Part shown: one piece after another, positions 55,332-64,000 of the stretch | Position numbering within the stretch: the first letter of the stretch is position 1 | Layout of the letters: each line of letters starts with the position of its first letter | Source: Lutibacter flavus | GTDB lineage: Bacteria; Bacteroidota; Bacteroidia; Flavobacteriales; Flavobacteriaceae | DNA length: 64,000 nt | Reading direction: 5' to 3' | Assembly (NCBI RefSeq): GCF_900188355.1 | Contig: NZ_FZNX01000001.1 | Coordinates: 1,142,003 to 1,206,002 of the forward strand | Notes under the pieces: model-generated | What the model was told of the DNA's origin: nothing | The model's database searches: none | What the model saw: the letters and a program-made list of their open reading frames with translations, nothing else | Made by a program: the position numbers and the translations under genes

Positions 55332-55880
55332 ATGACAACTTATATTGCGCTGTTACGAGGCATAAATGTATCTGGGAAAAATATTATTAAAATGGTTGAA
55401 TTGAAACAACTGTTTATAAACTTAGGTTATTATGATGTAATTACATATATACAAAGTGGAAATGTACTTTTTAAGTCTAGTATTAAGGAACAACAGCTTC
55501 TTGAAGACACAATAGTTGCTGCTATTTCGAAGCATTTTGAATATGACGTTAATGTTTTAGTGTTAACAAAAAATGAATTGACAACTATATTTAATTCAAA
55601 TCCATTTCTTGCAAAGGATTCAGCTATGGATATTTCAAAATTACACCTTACTTTATTAAATAATGAACCAGATTTGAGCAAAAAACATCAAATTGAAACA
55701 CTCGTTATAAATAGTGATGACGAATTTATTATTCATAAAAACAGCGTGTATTTACATTGTCCAAATGGTCAGGCTAAAACTAAGCTAACCAATAATCTTT
55801 TTCAAAAAAAGTTAAATTCTGCAGCTACCACAAGAAACTGGAGAACAATTACAAAACTTATAGAATTAAGTAATCAATAG
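55332..55880 (+). CDS. DUF1697 family protein
   Basis: 182 residues. The opening YIALLRGINVSGKNIIKMVE and IQSGNVLF are hallmarks of DUF1697, and NNLFQKKLNSAATTRNWRTI near the end is its other conserved part. The function is unknown; it is a small soluble protein. It starts 3 bases after the transporter and ends one base before the next gene, in a continuous operon. Confidence 0.9.
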   Translation: MTTYIALLRGINVSGKNIIKMVELKQLFINLGYYDVITYIQSGNVLFKSSIKEQQLLEDTIVAAISKHFEYDVNVLVLTKNELTTIFNSNPFLAKDSAMDISKLHLTLLNNEPDLSKKHQIETLVINSDDEFIIHKNSVYLHCPNGQAKTKLTNNLFQKKLNSAATTRNWRTITKLIELSNQ

Positions 55881-55881
55881 T

Positions 55882-57057
55882 TTGAATAGCAATATTTTAA
55901 ATAAAAAAATTCAAGAATTTATTAATTCTAATTTAAAATCGGATATCACAAAACTCGTTTTAAAAGGCAGTCCGTTTGTTAATGTTTCCATACAGGAAAT
56001 TGCGGAACAAATTATAACAAAAAACAAATGTGAACGCAAACTCCCAACCTGGTTTTCAGCAGAAAACATCTATTATCCAAATAAATTAAACATAGAGCAA
56101 ACTTCTTCTGAAACTACAGCAAAATATAAAGCTAATTTAGTTTCAGGGAACTCATTAATAGATATTACAGGTGGTTTTGGAGTGGATGCCTATTATTTTT
56201 CACAAAAAATTAAAGAGGTAACACATTGTGAAATTAATAAGGAATTATCTGAAATTGTTTCTCATAATTACGAACAGTTAAATGCTGAAAATATAAAAAC
56301 TCAAATTGATGATGGAATCGAGTTTTTGAAAAATTCAAATGAAAAATTCGATTGGATTTTTACAGATCCATCACGAAGAAATGATGCAAAAGGAAAAGTG
56401 TTTTTATTAAAAGATTGTTTGCCTAATATTCCTGAAAACTTAGCTGTTTTATTTGAAAAATCGGATCATTTATTAATTAAGGTTTCTCCCATTTTAGATA
56501 TCACCAGTGCCATTAATGAATTAAATTTTGTAAAAGAAATACATATTGTAGCTGTTGAAAATGAAGTAAAAGAATTATTGTTTTTACTACAAAAAAACTA
56601 CACTCAACAAATTAAAATTAAGACAACTAACTTCAATAAAAAAGAAATACATAATTTTAATTTCACTTTTAATGAAGAAAGTCAAGCAACGTTTTCTGAA
56701 CCTAAAAAATATTTGTTCGAACCAAATGCAGCTATTTTAAAATCTGGAGGATTCAATCAAATTTCGGAACAACTTAAAATTGACAAACTCCACTCACAAT
56801 CTCATTTATACACTTCACAAAATGTAATTGATTTTCCCGGAAGAAGTTTTGAGATAAAGAATTGTATTTCCTACGATAAAAAACAGCTTAAGAAATTAAT
56901 CCCTTCAAAAAAAGCAAATATTACAACCAGAAACTTTCCAGAAACTGTTGCTCAAATTCGAAAAAAAACAGGTTTAAAAGATGGCGGAAATCAGTATCTA
57001 TTTTTCACAACTAACTGTAATAGTGAACATATCGTTTTAATTTGTGAAAAGGTTTAA
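55882..57057 (+). CDS. THUMP-like domain class I methyltransferase
   Basis: 391 residues, starting at TTG 55882 directly after the previous stop. A class I SAM-binding motif (LIDITGGFGVDAYYFS near 92) and FTDPSRRND near 160 (DPPxR-like catalytic loop) are evident. The C-terminus (TTRNFPETVAQIRKKTGLKD then GNQYLFFTT) corresponds to the THUMP-like domain. These proteins are predicted RNA or nucleotide methyltransferases. Last gene of the acpH-ggt operon. Confidence 0.85.
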   Translation: MNSNILNKKIQEFINSNLKSDITKLVLKGSPFVNVSIQEIAEQIITKNKCERKLPTWFSAENIYYPNKLNIEQTSSETTAKYKANLVSGNSLIDITGGFGVDAYYFSQKIKEVTHCEINKELSEIVSHNYEQLNAENIKTQIDDGIEFLKNSNEKFDWIFTDPSRRNDAKGKVFLLKDCLPNIPENLAVLFEKSDHLLIKVSPILDITSAINELNFVKEIHIVAVENEVKELLFLLQKNYTQQIKIKTTNFNKKEIHNFNFTFNEESQATFSEPKKYLFEPNAAILKSGGFNQISEQLKIDKLHSQSHLYTSQNVIDFPGRSFEIKNCISYDKKQLKKLIPSKKANITTRNFPETVAQIRKKTGLKDGGNQYLFFTTNCNSEHIVLICEKV

Positions 57058-57108
57058 ACAAAAACCTCATTTAATTTTACTATTTTTAGCTAATCAGACT
57101 TTATCGAT

Positions 57109-58734
57109 ATGGCTAATAAAAACATACGTGCATTATCTTCAAGAAAAGAATTAAATGATAATTTATTCGAAAATATAGCAGGTTTATCTCAAAAAAATGT
57201 TTCAAAGGAAGATTTTCAAGAACTGGCAAAACGTTTTATGATTGATGATTCAGTTGTTGTTGGCGCAGCCTCATTTTATGATTTTACACGTGAAGAAAAT
57301 CGAAACAAAAAAATTCATGTATGCAGTGGAACTGCTTGTATGATGGCAAATACTCAAAGTAAACTTAAAAAAAATATTGAAAATTATTTTGATAAAAGTG
57401 AAATAGGTCACGCTGCCTGTGTGGGCCGTTGCCATTCTAGCAATGCATTTATGTTTGATAGCAAGACTTATTCGGCAACAAATGAGAAAGAACTTTCAAG
57501 TATAATATCCGATAAAAAACACCAAGAAAATAACTATAATATTGGGTGCAACACAACACCAATATTAACTTCTAAAATTGAAAATATTTCCAATTTTTAT
57601 TCATTAGCCGAAAAATTCAAAGAGAAACCGCAGCAAGTTATTCAAGAGCTAAAAACCTCAAATTTAAGAGGTCGTGGTGGTGCTGGATTTCCTTTTTGGT
57701 TCAAATTAGATGCCGTAATTAAAGAGTCAAATCCTAAAAAATATATAGTTTGTAATGCAGACGAAGGTGATCCTGGCGCATATTCGGATATGTATTTAAT
57801 GGAGCACCAAGCTCATAAAGTATTGTTTGGAATGTATCTTTCCGGGTTAACTGTTAGTGCAAATACCGGGGTTTTATATATTAGAGGTGAATATCCAGAT
57901 TCGATTAAAATTGTTGGAGAAGCCATAAATGAATTGAAAGAAAAAAACTTAATTGGCGATTTTAAATTCAAAATAATTAGAGGACAAGGTTCTTATGTTT
58001 GTGGTGAAGAAACAGCACTTTTAAACTCTATTGAAGGCTTACGTCCTGAAGTTAGAGTTCGGCCACCTTATCCTGCACAATATGGTTTGTATGGCAAACC
58101 AACGGTTTTAAGTAATGTTGAAACGTTTGCAAATATTCATTGGATTTTAGAAAACGGCGGGGAAGCTTTTGCAAAACTTGGAACCAAACAGTCAACAGGA
58201 ACTAAATTAGTATCGTTAGATAGTTTTTTCAACAAACCCGGAATGTATGAAATTGAAATGGGAACAGATTTACACACTATTTTTAGCGAATTTGGAGGCG
58301 GATTTAAATCTAAAATAAAAGGATTTCAAATTGGTGGACCTTTAGGCGGAATTGTACCAATGCATAAAATAGCAGATTTAACGTTGGATTTTGAATCTTT
58401 AAATTCCAATGGGTTTTTATTAGGGCACGCAAGTGTGGTTTCTATTCCAACTGATTTTCCAATGGTGAAATTTTTAGAACATTTAATGGAATTTACCTCT
58501 GATGAATCTTGTGGAAAATGTTACCCTTGCAGAATTGGATCGTTTAGAGGAATGGAAATGCTTCAAAAAGCTCAAACCTCAAGCTATAAAATTGACAGAC
58601 AATTATTTGATGACTTATTAGAAACCCTTGAAATTGGGTCGCTTTGCGCTTTAGGTGGTGGAGTTCCATTGCCTATAAAAAATGCATTGCAATATTTTGA
58701 AGAAGAACTAAAACACTATTTTACTTCTAACTAA
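57109..58734 (+). CDS. NAD-dependent formate dehydrogenase, fused gamma-beta (NuoE-NuoF) subunit
   Basis: 541 residues. Residues 1-150 form a thioredoxin-like 2Fe-2S domain with the NuoE cysteine pattern C72-x4-C77 and C104-x3-C108. A NuoF-type flavin part follows, with RGRGGAGFPFWFK near 186, NADEGDPGAYSD near 220 and GEETALLNSIEG near 298. Four cysteines for a 4Fe-4S centre are in SDESCGKCYPCRIG near 465 and SLCALGG near 510. It passes electrons from formate oxidation to NAD. In Ralstonia-type FdsGBA these are two separate genes; here they are fused. Confidence 0.9.
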   Translation: MANKNIRALSSRKELNDNLFENIAGLSQKNVSKEDFQELAKRFMIDDSVVVGAASFYDFTREENRNKKIHVCSGTACMMANTQSKLKKNIENYFDKSEIGHAACVGRCHSSNAFMFDSKTYSATNEKELSSIISDKKHQENNYNIGCNTTPILTSKIENISNFYSLAEKFKEKPQQVIQELKTSNLRGRGGAGFPFWFKLDAVIKESNPKKYIVCNADEGDPGAYSDMYLMEHQAHKVLFGMYLSGLTVSANTGVLYIRGEYPDSIKIVGEAINELKEKNLIGDFKFKIIRGQGSYVCGEETALLNSIEGLRPEVRVRPPYPAQYGLYGKPTVLSNVETFANIHWILENGGEAFAKLGTKQSTGTKLVSLDSFFNKPGMYEIEMGTDLHTIFSEFGGGFKSKIKGFQIGGPLGGIVPMHKIADLTLDFESLNSNGFLLGHASVVSIPTDFPMVKFLEHLMEFTSDESCGKCYPCRIGSFRGMEMLQKAQTSSYKIDRQLFDDLLETLEIGSLCALGGGVPLPIKNALQYFEEELKHYFTSN

Positions 58735-58741
58735 AATCAAT

Positions 58742-61456
58742 ATGAAGGCATATATCAACAACATAGCATATGATATTATTCAAGGTGAAACCATCTTAGA
58801 ATTTGTTCGAAGAATTGAAAAAAATAAGGAAGCCATTCCAACTATGTGCCAAGATGATCGTTTGGAAAATTTTGGATCTTGTAGAATTTGTTCTGTGGAA
58901 GTTGCTCGTGAAAAAGATGGAAAAACAAAAACAATGGCATCTTGCCACACTCCTATTTCTGAAGGATTTTATATTTATCCAAATACTGAAAGAATAAAAC
59001 GCTTGCGTAAAAATATTGTTGAATTGGTGTTAACAGATTATCCAGCGGATAAAATATTTCCTTCAAAAGACAAAAAAGCAACTCCTTTTCAAGAAACTAT
59101 TGCACAAATTGGGATTCCAGACATTCGTTATCCCAAAGGCGCTAATCATTTTGATATTCAGCCAGACAGAGCACATCCTTACATAAAATCGGATTTATCA
59201 CAATGCATCAATTGTTATAGATGCGTAAGAGCTTGTGAAGAAATTCAGGGTGAAATGATTTTAGGAATGTCGGGGCGTGGATTTGCAACCAATATTATTA
59301 AAGGTTTTGATACTTCATTTGATGAATCTGCCTGTGTTTCTTGCGGTGCTTGTGTGCAAACGTGTCCAACGGAAGCCTTAACCGATAAATTTGAAACCAA
59401 AACTTTAATTGCAGATAAAACAGTGAGAACTACTTGCACTTATTGTGGCGTTGGTTGTCAGTTAGATGTTTCAGTAATTGATGGAAAAATTAGAGGAATT
59501 CAAGCGCCAGAGACTGCTGAAGTAAATCAAGGGCACACCTGTTTAAAAGGTCGTTTTGCATTTCAATTTTACGACCATCCAGATAGACTTCACGAGCCAA
59601 TGATTAAAAAGAATGGCAAATTTGAAATAGCTACTTGGGATGAAGCTTATGATTTTATTGCAAAAAAAATAATTGACATCAAAACGAAATATGGACCTGA
59701 TTCCATCGGTGGATTTTCTTCATCAAGAGCCACTAACGAGGAAAATTATTTAATGCAAAAAATGATACGGGTTGCTATTGGAACTAACAATATTGATGGT
59801 TGTGCGCGTGTTTGCCACGCTCCTACCGCTTTTGGAATGCAACAATCATTTGGTACAGGAGCAGCAACAAATTCAATAGAAGATTTAAAACAAACCGATG
59901 CTATATTCTTGTTTGGTGCTAATCCTGTGAAAGGTCATCCGGTAACTGGCGCTAAAATAAAACAGGCTTTTATGAAAGGGATTACCTCAATTGTGGTAGA
60001 TCCTATCAAAACTTCTTTAGCAGAATTGGCGGATTATCATTTACAAATTAGACCAGGAACTAATGTGGCAATTTTAAATATGATGGCGCATTATATTATT
60101 AAAGAAAATTTAGTAAATCAGCATTTTATAGATTCTTATACTGAAAAATATGAAGCGTTTAAAAAACATGTTGAAAATCTTAATATGAGTGAATTAGAAA
60201 CACTTACAGGTGTTTCTAAAGAATTGGTAAAAAAAGCTGCCATTGCTTATGCAAAAGCCAACAGTGCTATGGAATTTCACGGGTTAGGTGTTACAGAACA
60301 CTATCAAGGAAGTAAAACCGTAATGTTATTGTCTAATTTGGCAATGATGACTGGTAATGTTGGTAGAAATGGAGTTGGTTTAAATCCTTTACGTGGACAA
60401 AATAACGTGCAAGGAGCAGCAGATATGGGAGTACAACCACATCAAGGAGCTGGTTATATGGATATTAACAAACCTGAAGTTCAAAAATATTATGCAAAAA
60501 AATATGGGGTTCTAAAAATGCCAGAACACGAAGGTTTAAAAATTCCTGAAATGTTAGATGCCGCTATTGATGGAAAATTAAAGGCGCTGTATATTATGGG
60601 GGAAGATACCATTATGACAGATCCAAACACGAACCATAGCATCAAAGCTTTTGAAAATTTAGAATTAATTGTAGTACAAGAATTATTTATGACTGCAACC
60701 ACTAAAATGGCTGATGTGGTTTTACCTGCTTCTTCCTATTTTGAAAAAAATGGAACATTTACAAATGGAGAGCGAAGAGTTCAACGCGTAAATAAAGTTA
60801 TTGAACCTATTGGAAATACTAAACCAGACGGACAAATTATTATTGATGTTATGAGCCGTTTGGGCTATAATCAACCAACAGGTTCAACTTATGATGCTGC
60901 TAAAATAATTGAAGAAATTGCAGATGTTATTCCCTTTATGAAAGGTTTAACCTGGGAACGCTTAGGTGAAAATGGATTGCAATGGCCTATAAAAGAAGAT
61001 GGTACTGATACACCAATGCTTCATATTGATGGACATTTCAAAAAAGGAACAGGAACTTTTCATCATTTTGATTTTGAAGAATCTCCAGAAATTGTTTCAC
61101 ATGGTAATAAATATCCATTTATTTTAACAACAGGAAGAGAACTAGAACATTACAATTCTGGAACAATGACAAGAAGAACCGACAACCAAATTATTTTATC
61201 AAAAGATATTTTAGAAGTTCATCCAAGAGATGCAAAGGCGAAAGGAATTGAAGACAATGAGATGGTTCGAATTTTTTCTGATAGAGGAAGTGTCAACATT
61301 CCAATAAAATACTCTAAAAACGTTAAAAGAGGCGTTTTAAGAACTACTTTCCATCAACCTGAAGTATTTATCAATATTATTACAGGAAGCGTTGGAGACA
61401 AAGAAACTATGACTCCGGAATACAAAGTAGTAGCAGTTGATTTTGAACGTGTTTAA
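58742..61456 (+). CDS. Formate dehydrogenase alpha subunit (molybdopterin)
   Basis: 904 residues. Domains in order: 2Fe-2S (MCQDDRLENFGSCRIC near 37 and SCHTP), His-Cys region, two ferredoxin 4Fe-4S sites (CINCYRCVRACEE near 160, ACVSCGACVQTCPTEAL near 199), then the 4Fe-4S proximal to the cofactor (TCTYCGVGCQ near 233) and the Mo-bisPGD catalytic part. The metal ligand is Cys near residue 358 in GCARVCHAPT, not selenocysteine. It oxidises formate to CO2. The start is 7 bases after the beta gene. Confidence 0.94.
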   Translation: MKAYINNIAYDIIQGETILEFVRRIEKNKEAIPTMCQDDRLENFGSCRICSVEVAREKDGKTKTMASCHTPISEGFYIYPNTERIKRLRKNIVELVLTDYPADKIFPSKDKKATPFQETIAQIGIPDIRYPKGANHFDIQPDRAHPYIKSDLSQCINCYRCVRACEEIQGEMILGMSGRGFATNIIKGFDTSFDESACVSCGACVQTCPTEALTDKFETKTLIADKTVRTTCTYCGVGCQLDVSVIDGKIRGIQAPETAEVNQGHTCLKGRFAFQFYDHPDRLHEPMIKKNGKFEIATWDEAYDFIAKKIIDIKTKYGPDSIGGFSSSRATNEENYLMQKMIRVAIGTNNIDGCARVCHAPTAFGMQQSFGTGAATNSIEDLKQTDAIFLFGANPVKGHPVTGAKIKQAFMKGITSIVVDPIKTSLAELADYHLQIRPGTNVAILNMMAHYIIKENLVNQHFIDSYTEKYEAFKKHVENLNMSELETLTGVSKELVKKAAIAYAKANSAMEFHGLGVTEHYQGSKTVMLLSNLAMMTGNVGRNGVGLNPLRGQNNVQGAADMGVQPHQGAGYMDINKPEVQKYYAKKYGVLKMPEHEGLKIPEMLDAAIDGKLKALYIMGEDTIMTDPNTNHSIKAFENLELIVVQELFMTATTKMADVVLPASSYFEKNGTFTNGERRVQRVNKVIEPIGNTKPDGQIIIDVMSRLGYNQPTGSTYDAAKIIEEIADVIPFMKGLTWERLGENGLQWPIKEDGTDTPMLHIDGHFKKGTGTFHHFDFEESPEIVSHGNKYPFILTTGRELEHYNSGTMTRRTDNQIILSKDILEVHPRDAKAKGIEDNEMVRIFSDRGSVNIPIKYSKNVKRGVLRTTFHQPEVFINIITGSVGDKETMTPEYKVVAVDFERV

Positions 61457-61465
61457 CAAAAATAT

Positions 61466-62239
61466 ATGCAAACATTAATTTACGAAGGATTACAACTAAA
61501 TAATGGTGACTCAAAAAAAGTTAAAGATGCTTTAGTTGTTGAAGCTGCTCTACAAATTAACATTAATAGCAAACCATATACGGTTGTAATGAGAACTCCT
61601 GGAGATGATTTTGAATTAATTCGTGGTTTATTTTATGCTGAAGACATTTATAAAAACAAAGAAAATTTGGAGTTTGAAATAATAGAAAAACGTGAAAATG
61701 GATTTTCAATAATTAATACTAAAATTTCAAAAGTACTTTTAGGTAAAGGTTATTTAAACAAACGCACATTACTTTCGGTTTCTTCCTGTGGAATTTGTGG
61801 AAAGCAAAAACTAGAAGATATTTCGGTCGAAGGAAAAAAATTAGTAACTACTTTTAATTTTGACTCTCATAAAATTGAAACAATGTTTTCGGAAATGAAA
61901 CTACAACAAGAAACTTTTGAATTATCCGGAGGATCACATGCAGCCGCACTTTTCAATTCTTCTTACGAATTAATAAATGTTAAAGAAGATATTGGCAGAC
62001 ATAATGCAGTTGATAAAGTTATTGGAGAACTTCTAATTAACCAATCTATTAAAAATGCAAATTGTTTATTAGTGAGCGGCCGTGTTTCTTATGAAATAAT
62101 CTCTAAAGCTTTTATTGCTAAAATACCTTATGTAATTGCTATTTCAGCTTGTTCAACTTTGGCTGTAGATTTTGCAAAAGAATTTGGAATTTGCCTTATT
62201 GGATTTTCAAGAGGTAAAAAAGCAACCTTCTACTCTTAG
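61466..62239 (+). CDS. fdhD: Formate dehydrogenase accessory sulfurtransferase
   Basis: 257 residues. It carries the CGICGKQ motif near residue 110 (SVSSCGICGKQ), whose first Cys pair takes the sulfur from IscS to the molybdenum cofactor. Other family segments are VVMRTPGDDFELIRGLFYAE near 39, GGSHAAALFN near 154 and DIGRHNAVDKVIGELL near 173. It completes the formate dehydrogenase operon, 9 bases after the alpha gene. Confidence 0.95.
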   Translation: MQTLIYEGLQLNNGDSKKVKDALVVEAALQININSKPYTVVMRTPGDDFELIRGLFYAEDIYKNKENLEFEIIEKRENGFSIINTKISKVLLGKGYLNKRTLLSVSSCGICGKQKLEDISVEGKKLVTTFNFDSHKIETMFSEMKLQQETFELSGGSHAAALFNSSYELINVKEDIGRHNAVDKVIGELLINQSIKNANCLLVSGRVSYEIISKAFIAKIPYVIAISACSTLAVDFAKEFGICLIGFSRGKKATFYS

Positions 62240-62293
62240 AAAAATAAACAAAATACACGATTTAACACATAAAATGCATATTTTTATAAATAC

Positions 62294-62324
62294 TTGGTAA
62301 ACATTAATATTTATTATACCTTTG
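62294..62324 (+). promoter_or_regulatory. Promoter of the candidate RNA
   Basis: TTG (62294-62296) and TACCTTTG (62317-62324) are 20 bases apart, matching the Bacteroidota promoter. No open frame follows for 300 bases. Confidence 0.6.
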
Positions 62325-62330
62325 TTTTGT

Positions 62331-62520
62331 AAGAGCGTCCCTATAATTGCAAATTTTTACGGAGAGAATTTGTAATTCACTGATTTTGACAGTAGAATAC
62401 CCAATTTTATTGATAAATAAGTCAGTTTTGCTTTTAATTATCTCCAAAATAGAAGTTTTATTTATTAAAATTTTGAAACGTTTTCAACTCAAATTACAAA
62501 TTAAATAACTGTAATAGAGA
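62331..62520 (+). ncRNA. Candidate structured RNA
   Basis: The region 62240-62644 (405 bases) has no gene other than a small peptide at its end, yet it has its own promoter. AATTTGTAATT (62367-62377) is the exact reverse complement of AATTACAAATT (62492-62502), and TTACGG (62357-62362) pairs with CTGTAA (62509-62514), giving a long hairpin of about 160 bases with an inner bulge. AATTTGTAAT could also pair with ATTGCAAATT (62346-62355). The shape resembles 6S RNA, but I cannot assign it. Confidence 0.45.
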
Positions 62521-62580
62521 TGATTAAAAGTTTAAATTTTCTTTATTTTTAAAAATAGTTAAAAATAAAGCAGGACATTT

Positions 62581-62611
62581 TTTGATTAAACGTAAGTTTT
62601 TTCTAAATTTG
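62581..62611 (+). promoter_or_regulatory. Promoter of the 43-residue peptide gene
   Basis: TTTG (62581-62584) and TAAATTTG (62604-62611), 19 bases apart, form a consensus Bacteroidota promoter 33 bases before the ATG. Confidence 0.7.
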
Positions 62612-62644
62612 AGGTTCTTACTAATCATTTAATTCTTACAAATA

Positions 62645-62776
62645 ATGAAAAAATTAAAATTAATTTTCGGATTGCTTATGGTATCTGCTTTTGTTGCAGT
62701 AACAGTTTTAACTATCACTTCTTCAGACGATCAAGCTATTAGAAAAGACAGAATTGTTGTTCCTAGAAACGGATAA
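62645..62776 (+). CDS. 43-residue exported or membrane peptide
   Basis: ATG 62645 to TAA 62774-62776. It starts MKKLKLIFGLLMVSAFVAVT, a good signal or membrane segment, and ends with the basic tail RKDRIVVPRNG. A consensus promoter and a downstream hairpin (62826-62860) delimit it as a single small transcription unit. Its length is below usual cut-offs, so it is likely to be missed. No family recognised; possibly a short exported peptide. Confidence 0.65.
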   Translation: MKKLKLIFGLLMVSAFVAVTVLTITSSDDQAIRKDRIVVPRNG

Positions 62777-62825
62777 ATAAGTTTTTAACAACATATAACA
62801 CTTATTTTTTATTTAAAAATTTGAC

Positions 62826-62860
62826 ACCACAAAGAATTTATTTTTTTGTGGTTTTCTGTT
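62826..62860 (+). terminator. Terminator of the small peptide gene
   Basis: ACCACAAA (62826-62833) pairs with TTTGTGGT (62845-62852), followed by T and C-T residues. 50 bases after the stop. Confidence 0.65.
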
Positions 62861-62918
62861 GTTTTAATTTGAAATATTAATTTATAGTTATATATTTATT
62901 GATTAAATACCCCGATCA

Positions 62919-63401
62919 ATGATTAAGAATACAAAAAAATCCTCATTACTTATAGGAAGTATCATTATTGTAATGATCATTTTTATACCATATTTACTTT
63001 ATATTCATGCATTTATAGATGAGAATATTGAAAATTACAGCACATTCTTCGGTACTATAAAAGGTGGACAATATACATATGCTCAAACTTACATTTATAT
63101 ATTATTCTCAAAATTAGCACCTTTATTTTTTCTTTTCATTTGGTTTTTAACCAATAAACATTGGTGGGTTCACGCGCTGATTATACCAATATCAGTTTAT
63201 ATTTTTCAAACAGTATCAATAATTAATGATAGTGAAGAAGTTGTTGATAATGTTGAATTTATTTACACGGTACCAATTGCTGTAGTTGTACTGTTAATTT
63301 TGTATTTTGTAAGAAGTAAAATATCTACTTATATTCAAGCTGTTGATTTAAAAAGAGAAATGGATGAAAATATGCAAGGCCCTAAAACCTTTGGGGAGTA
63401 G
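62919..63401 (+). CDS. Four-pass membrane protein of unknown function
   Basis: 160 residues with hydrophobic segments near 10-30 (LLIGSIIIVMIIFIPYLLYI), 57-76 (YIYILFSKLAPLFFLFIWF), 82-100 and 115-133 (VEFIYTVPIAVVVLLILYFV), followed by a charged C-terminus. No motif that I recognise. It lies upstream of manA in the same direction with a gap of 143 bases that contains the manA promoter. Confidence 0.75.
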   Translation: MIKNTKKSSLLIGSIIIVMIIFIPYLLYIHAFIDENIENYSTFFGTIKGGQYTYAQTYIYILFSKLAPLFFLFIWFLTNKHWWVHALIIPISVYIFQTVSIINDSEEVVDNVEFIYTVPIAVVVLLILYFVRSKISTYIQAVDLKREMDENMQGPKTFGE

Positions 63402-63459
63402 CATTAACTTTATAATAACTACTTTTTTATTTAAAATATCAATGATTGCATAAATATCA

Positions 63460-63491
63460 TTGAATTTTACATATTTATTCATTTATTTTTG
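63460..63491 (+). promoter_or_regulatory. Promoter of manA
   Basis: TTG (63460-63462) and TATTTTTG (63484-63491), 21 bases apart, fit the Bacteroidota form. The ATG is 53 bases downstream. Confidence 0.55.
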
Positions 63492-63544
63492 TCTTCTAAA
63501 ATTTATTTTACAATTATTATTATCAATTTTTCTATACAAAAAAA

Positions 63545-64000
63545 ATGAACTTATATCCTTTAAAATTTGAGCCACTTTATAAATATCGTATTTGGGGTGG
63601 TGAAAAATTAAAAACTGTTTTAAATAAAAATTATAACGACCAAAACATTGGTGAATCTTGGGAAATCTCTGATGTTAAAGGAGATGAAACTAAAGTTATA
63701 AACGGAGATCTTGAAGGTTTCACTTTAAAACAATTGATTCAAAAATTTAAAGGAGATTTTGTTGGAAAGCATGTTTATGAAACTTACGGTGATGAATTTC
63801 CATTACTTATTAAATTTATTGATGCTAAAACACCGTTATCAATTCAGGTTCATCCTAGTGATGAATTGGCAAAAGAACGACATGATTCATTTGGAAAAAA
63901 TGAAATGTGGTATATTATGCAATCAGACGAAGGAGCTGAGCTAATTGCTGGTTTTAAAGGAAAAGTTTCAAAAGAAACTTATAAAAAACATCTTAAAAAT
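63545..64000 (+). CDS. manA: Mannose-6-phosphate isomerase, class I, cut by window edge
   Basis: The first 152 codons are present. NLYPLKFEPLYKYRIWGGEK matches the start of type I phosphomannose isomerases in Bacteroidota, followed by GESWEISDVKGDE near 38, FPLLIKFIDAKTPLSIQVHP near 89 (with the zinc-binding Gln and His) and KNEMWYIM near 119 (the zinc Glu). The enzyme interconverts mannose-6-phosphate and fructose-6-phosphate. The C-terminal part lies outside the window. Confidence 0.9.
   Translation, partial: MNLYPLKFEPLYKYRIWGGEKLKTVLNKNYNDQNIGESWEISDVKGDETKVINGDLEGFTLKQLIQKFKGDFVGKHVYETYGDEFPLLIKFIDAKTPLSIQVHPSDELAKERHDSFGKNEMWYIMQSDEGAELIAGFKGKVSKETYKKHLKN

Overview
The window is AT-rich DNA from a member of the Bacteroidota, almost certainly Flavobacteriaceae. 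The evidence is the gliding genes gldF and gldG, DUF2911 and DUF6090 proteins, a CarB without its regulatory domain, lipoprotein signals of the LxSC type, and several promoters of the Bacteroidota form TTG-N(17-23)-TAnnTTTG. No rRNA or tRNA gene was recognised.

Layout. 1-24.4 kb is ordinary chromosome: a fasciclin lipoprotein (cut by the window edge), carB, rpmH, a 2,4-dienoyl-CoA-reductase-like SDR, pyrG, yidC, a 5'-nucleotidase-like lipoprotein, purC-phoH, a SAM hydrolase followed by a monooxygenase-fold protein and gldF-gldG, two DUF2911 proteins, a minus-strand operon (PIG-L deacetylase, a 34-residue membrane peptide, a sodium:solute symporter, a pyridoxamine-oxidase-fold protein), and dnaN. 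50.1-64 kb is again chromosomal: a von Willebrand A lipoprotein, an operon of acpH-like, ggt, AI-2E-type transporter, DUF1697 and THUMP-like methyltransferase genes, an NAD-dependent formate dehydrogenase operon with fdhD, a probable structured RNA, a 43-residue exported peptide, a membrane protein and the start of manA.

The remarkable part is 24.4-50.1 kb. A tyrosine recombinase gene is followed, on the same strand, by a 24 kb array of 19 gene cassettes separated by imperfect palindromes of 122-127 bp. Each palindrome begins AACA and ends CGTT. The bases just after GTT at the start of each cassette are the reverse complement of the bases just before AAC at the end of the same cassette (for example GTTGTGTAAC at the start and GTTACACAAC at the end of cassette 4). 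That is the signature of excisable circular cassettes with attC sites, so the locus behaves like a chromosomal integron. The recombinase, however, is XerC/D-like and lacks the extra IntI segment, the core is relaxed to GTTR, and the integrase points toward the array. All 24 cassette genes are on the plus strand; 21 look directed to the envelope (lipoproteins, exported proteins, membrane proteins). The other three are an AIPR-type phage-defence protein, an ABC ATPase and a MarR regulator. One cassette is interrupted by a decayed IS3-family element, and the last palindrome is truncated, marking the end of the array.

How the parts work together: the integrase is inferred to insert cassettes at the attI-like core at 25796, next to its own gene. 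Most cassettes carry one gene, but cassettes 2, 12, 16 and 17 hold two or three, and cassette 17 brings its own promoter and operator for its MarR gene. The flanking chromosome supplies housekeeping functions with no obvious link to the array.
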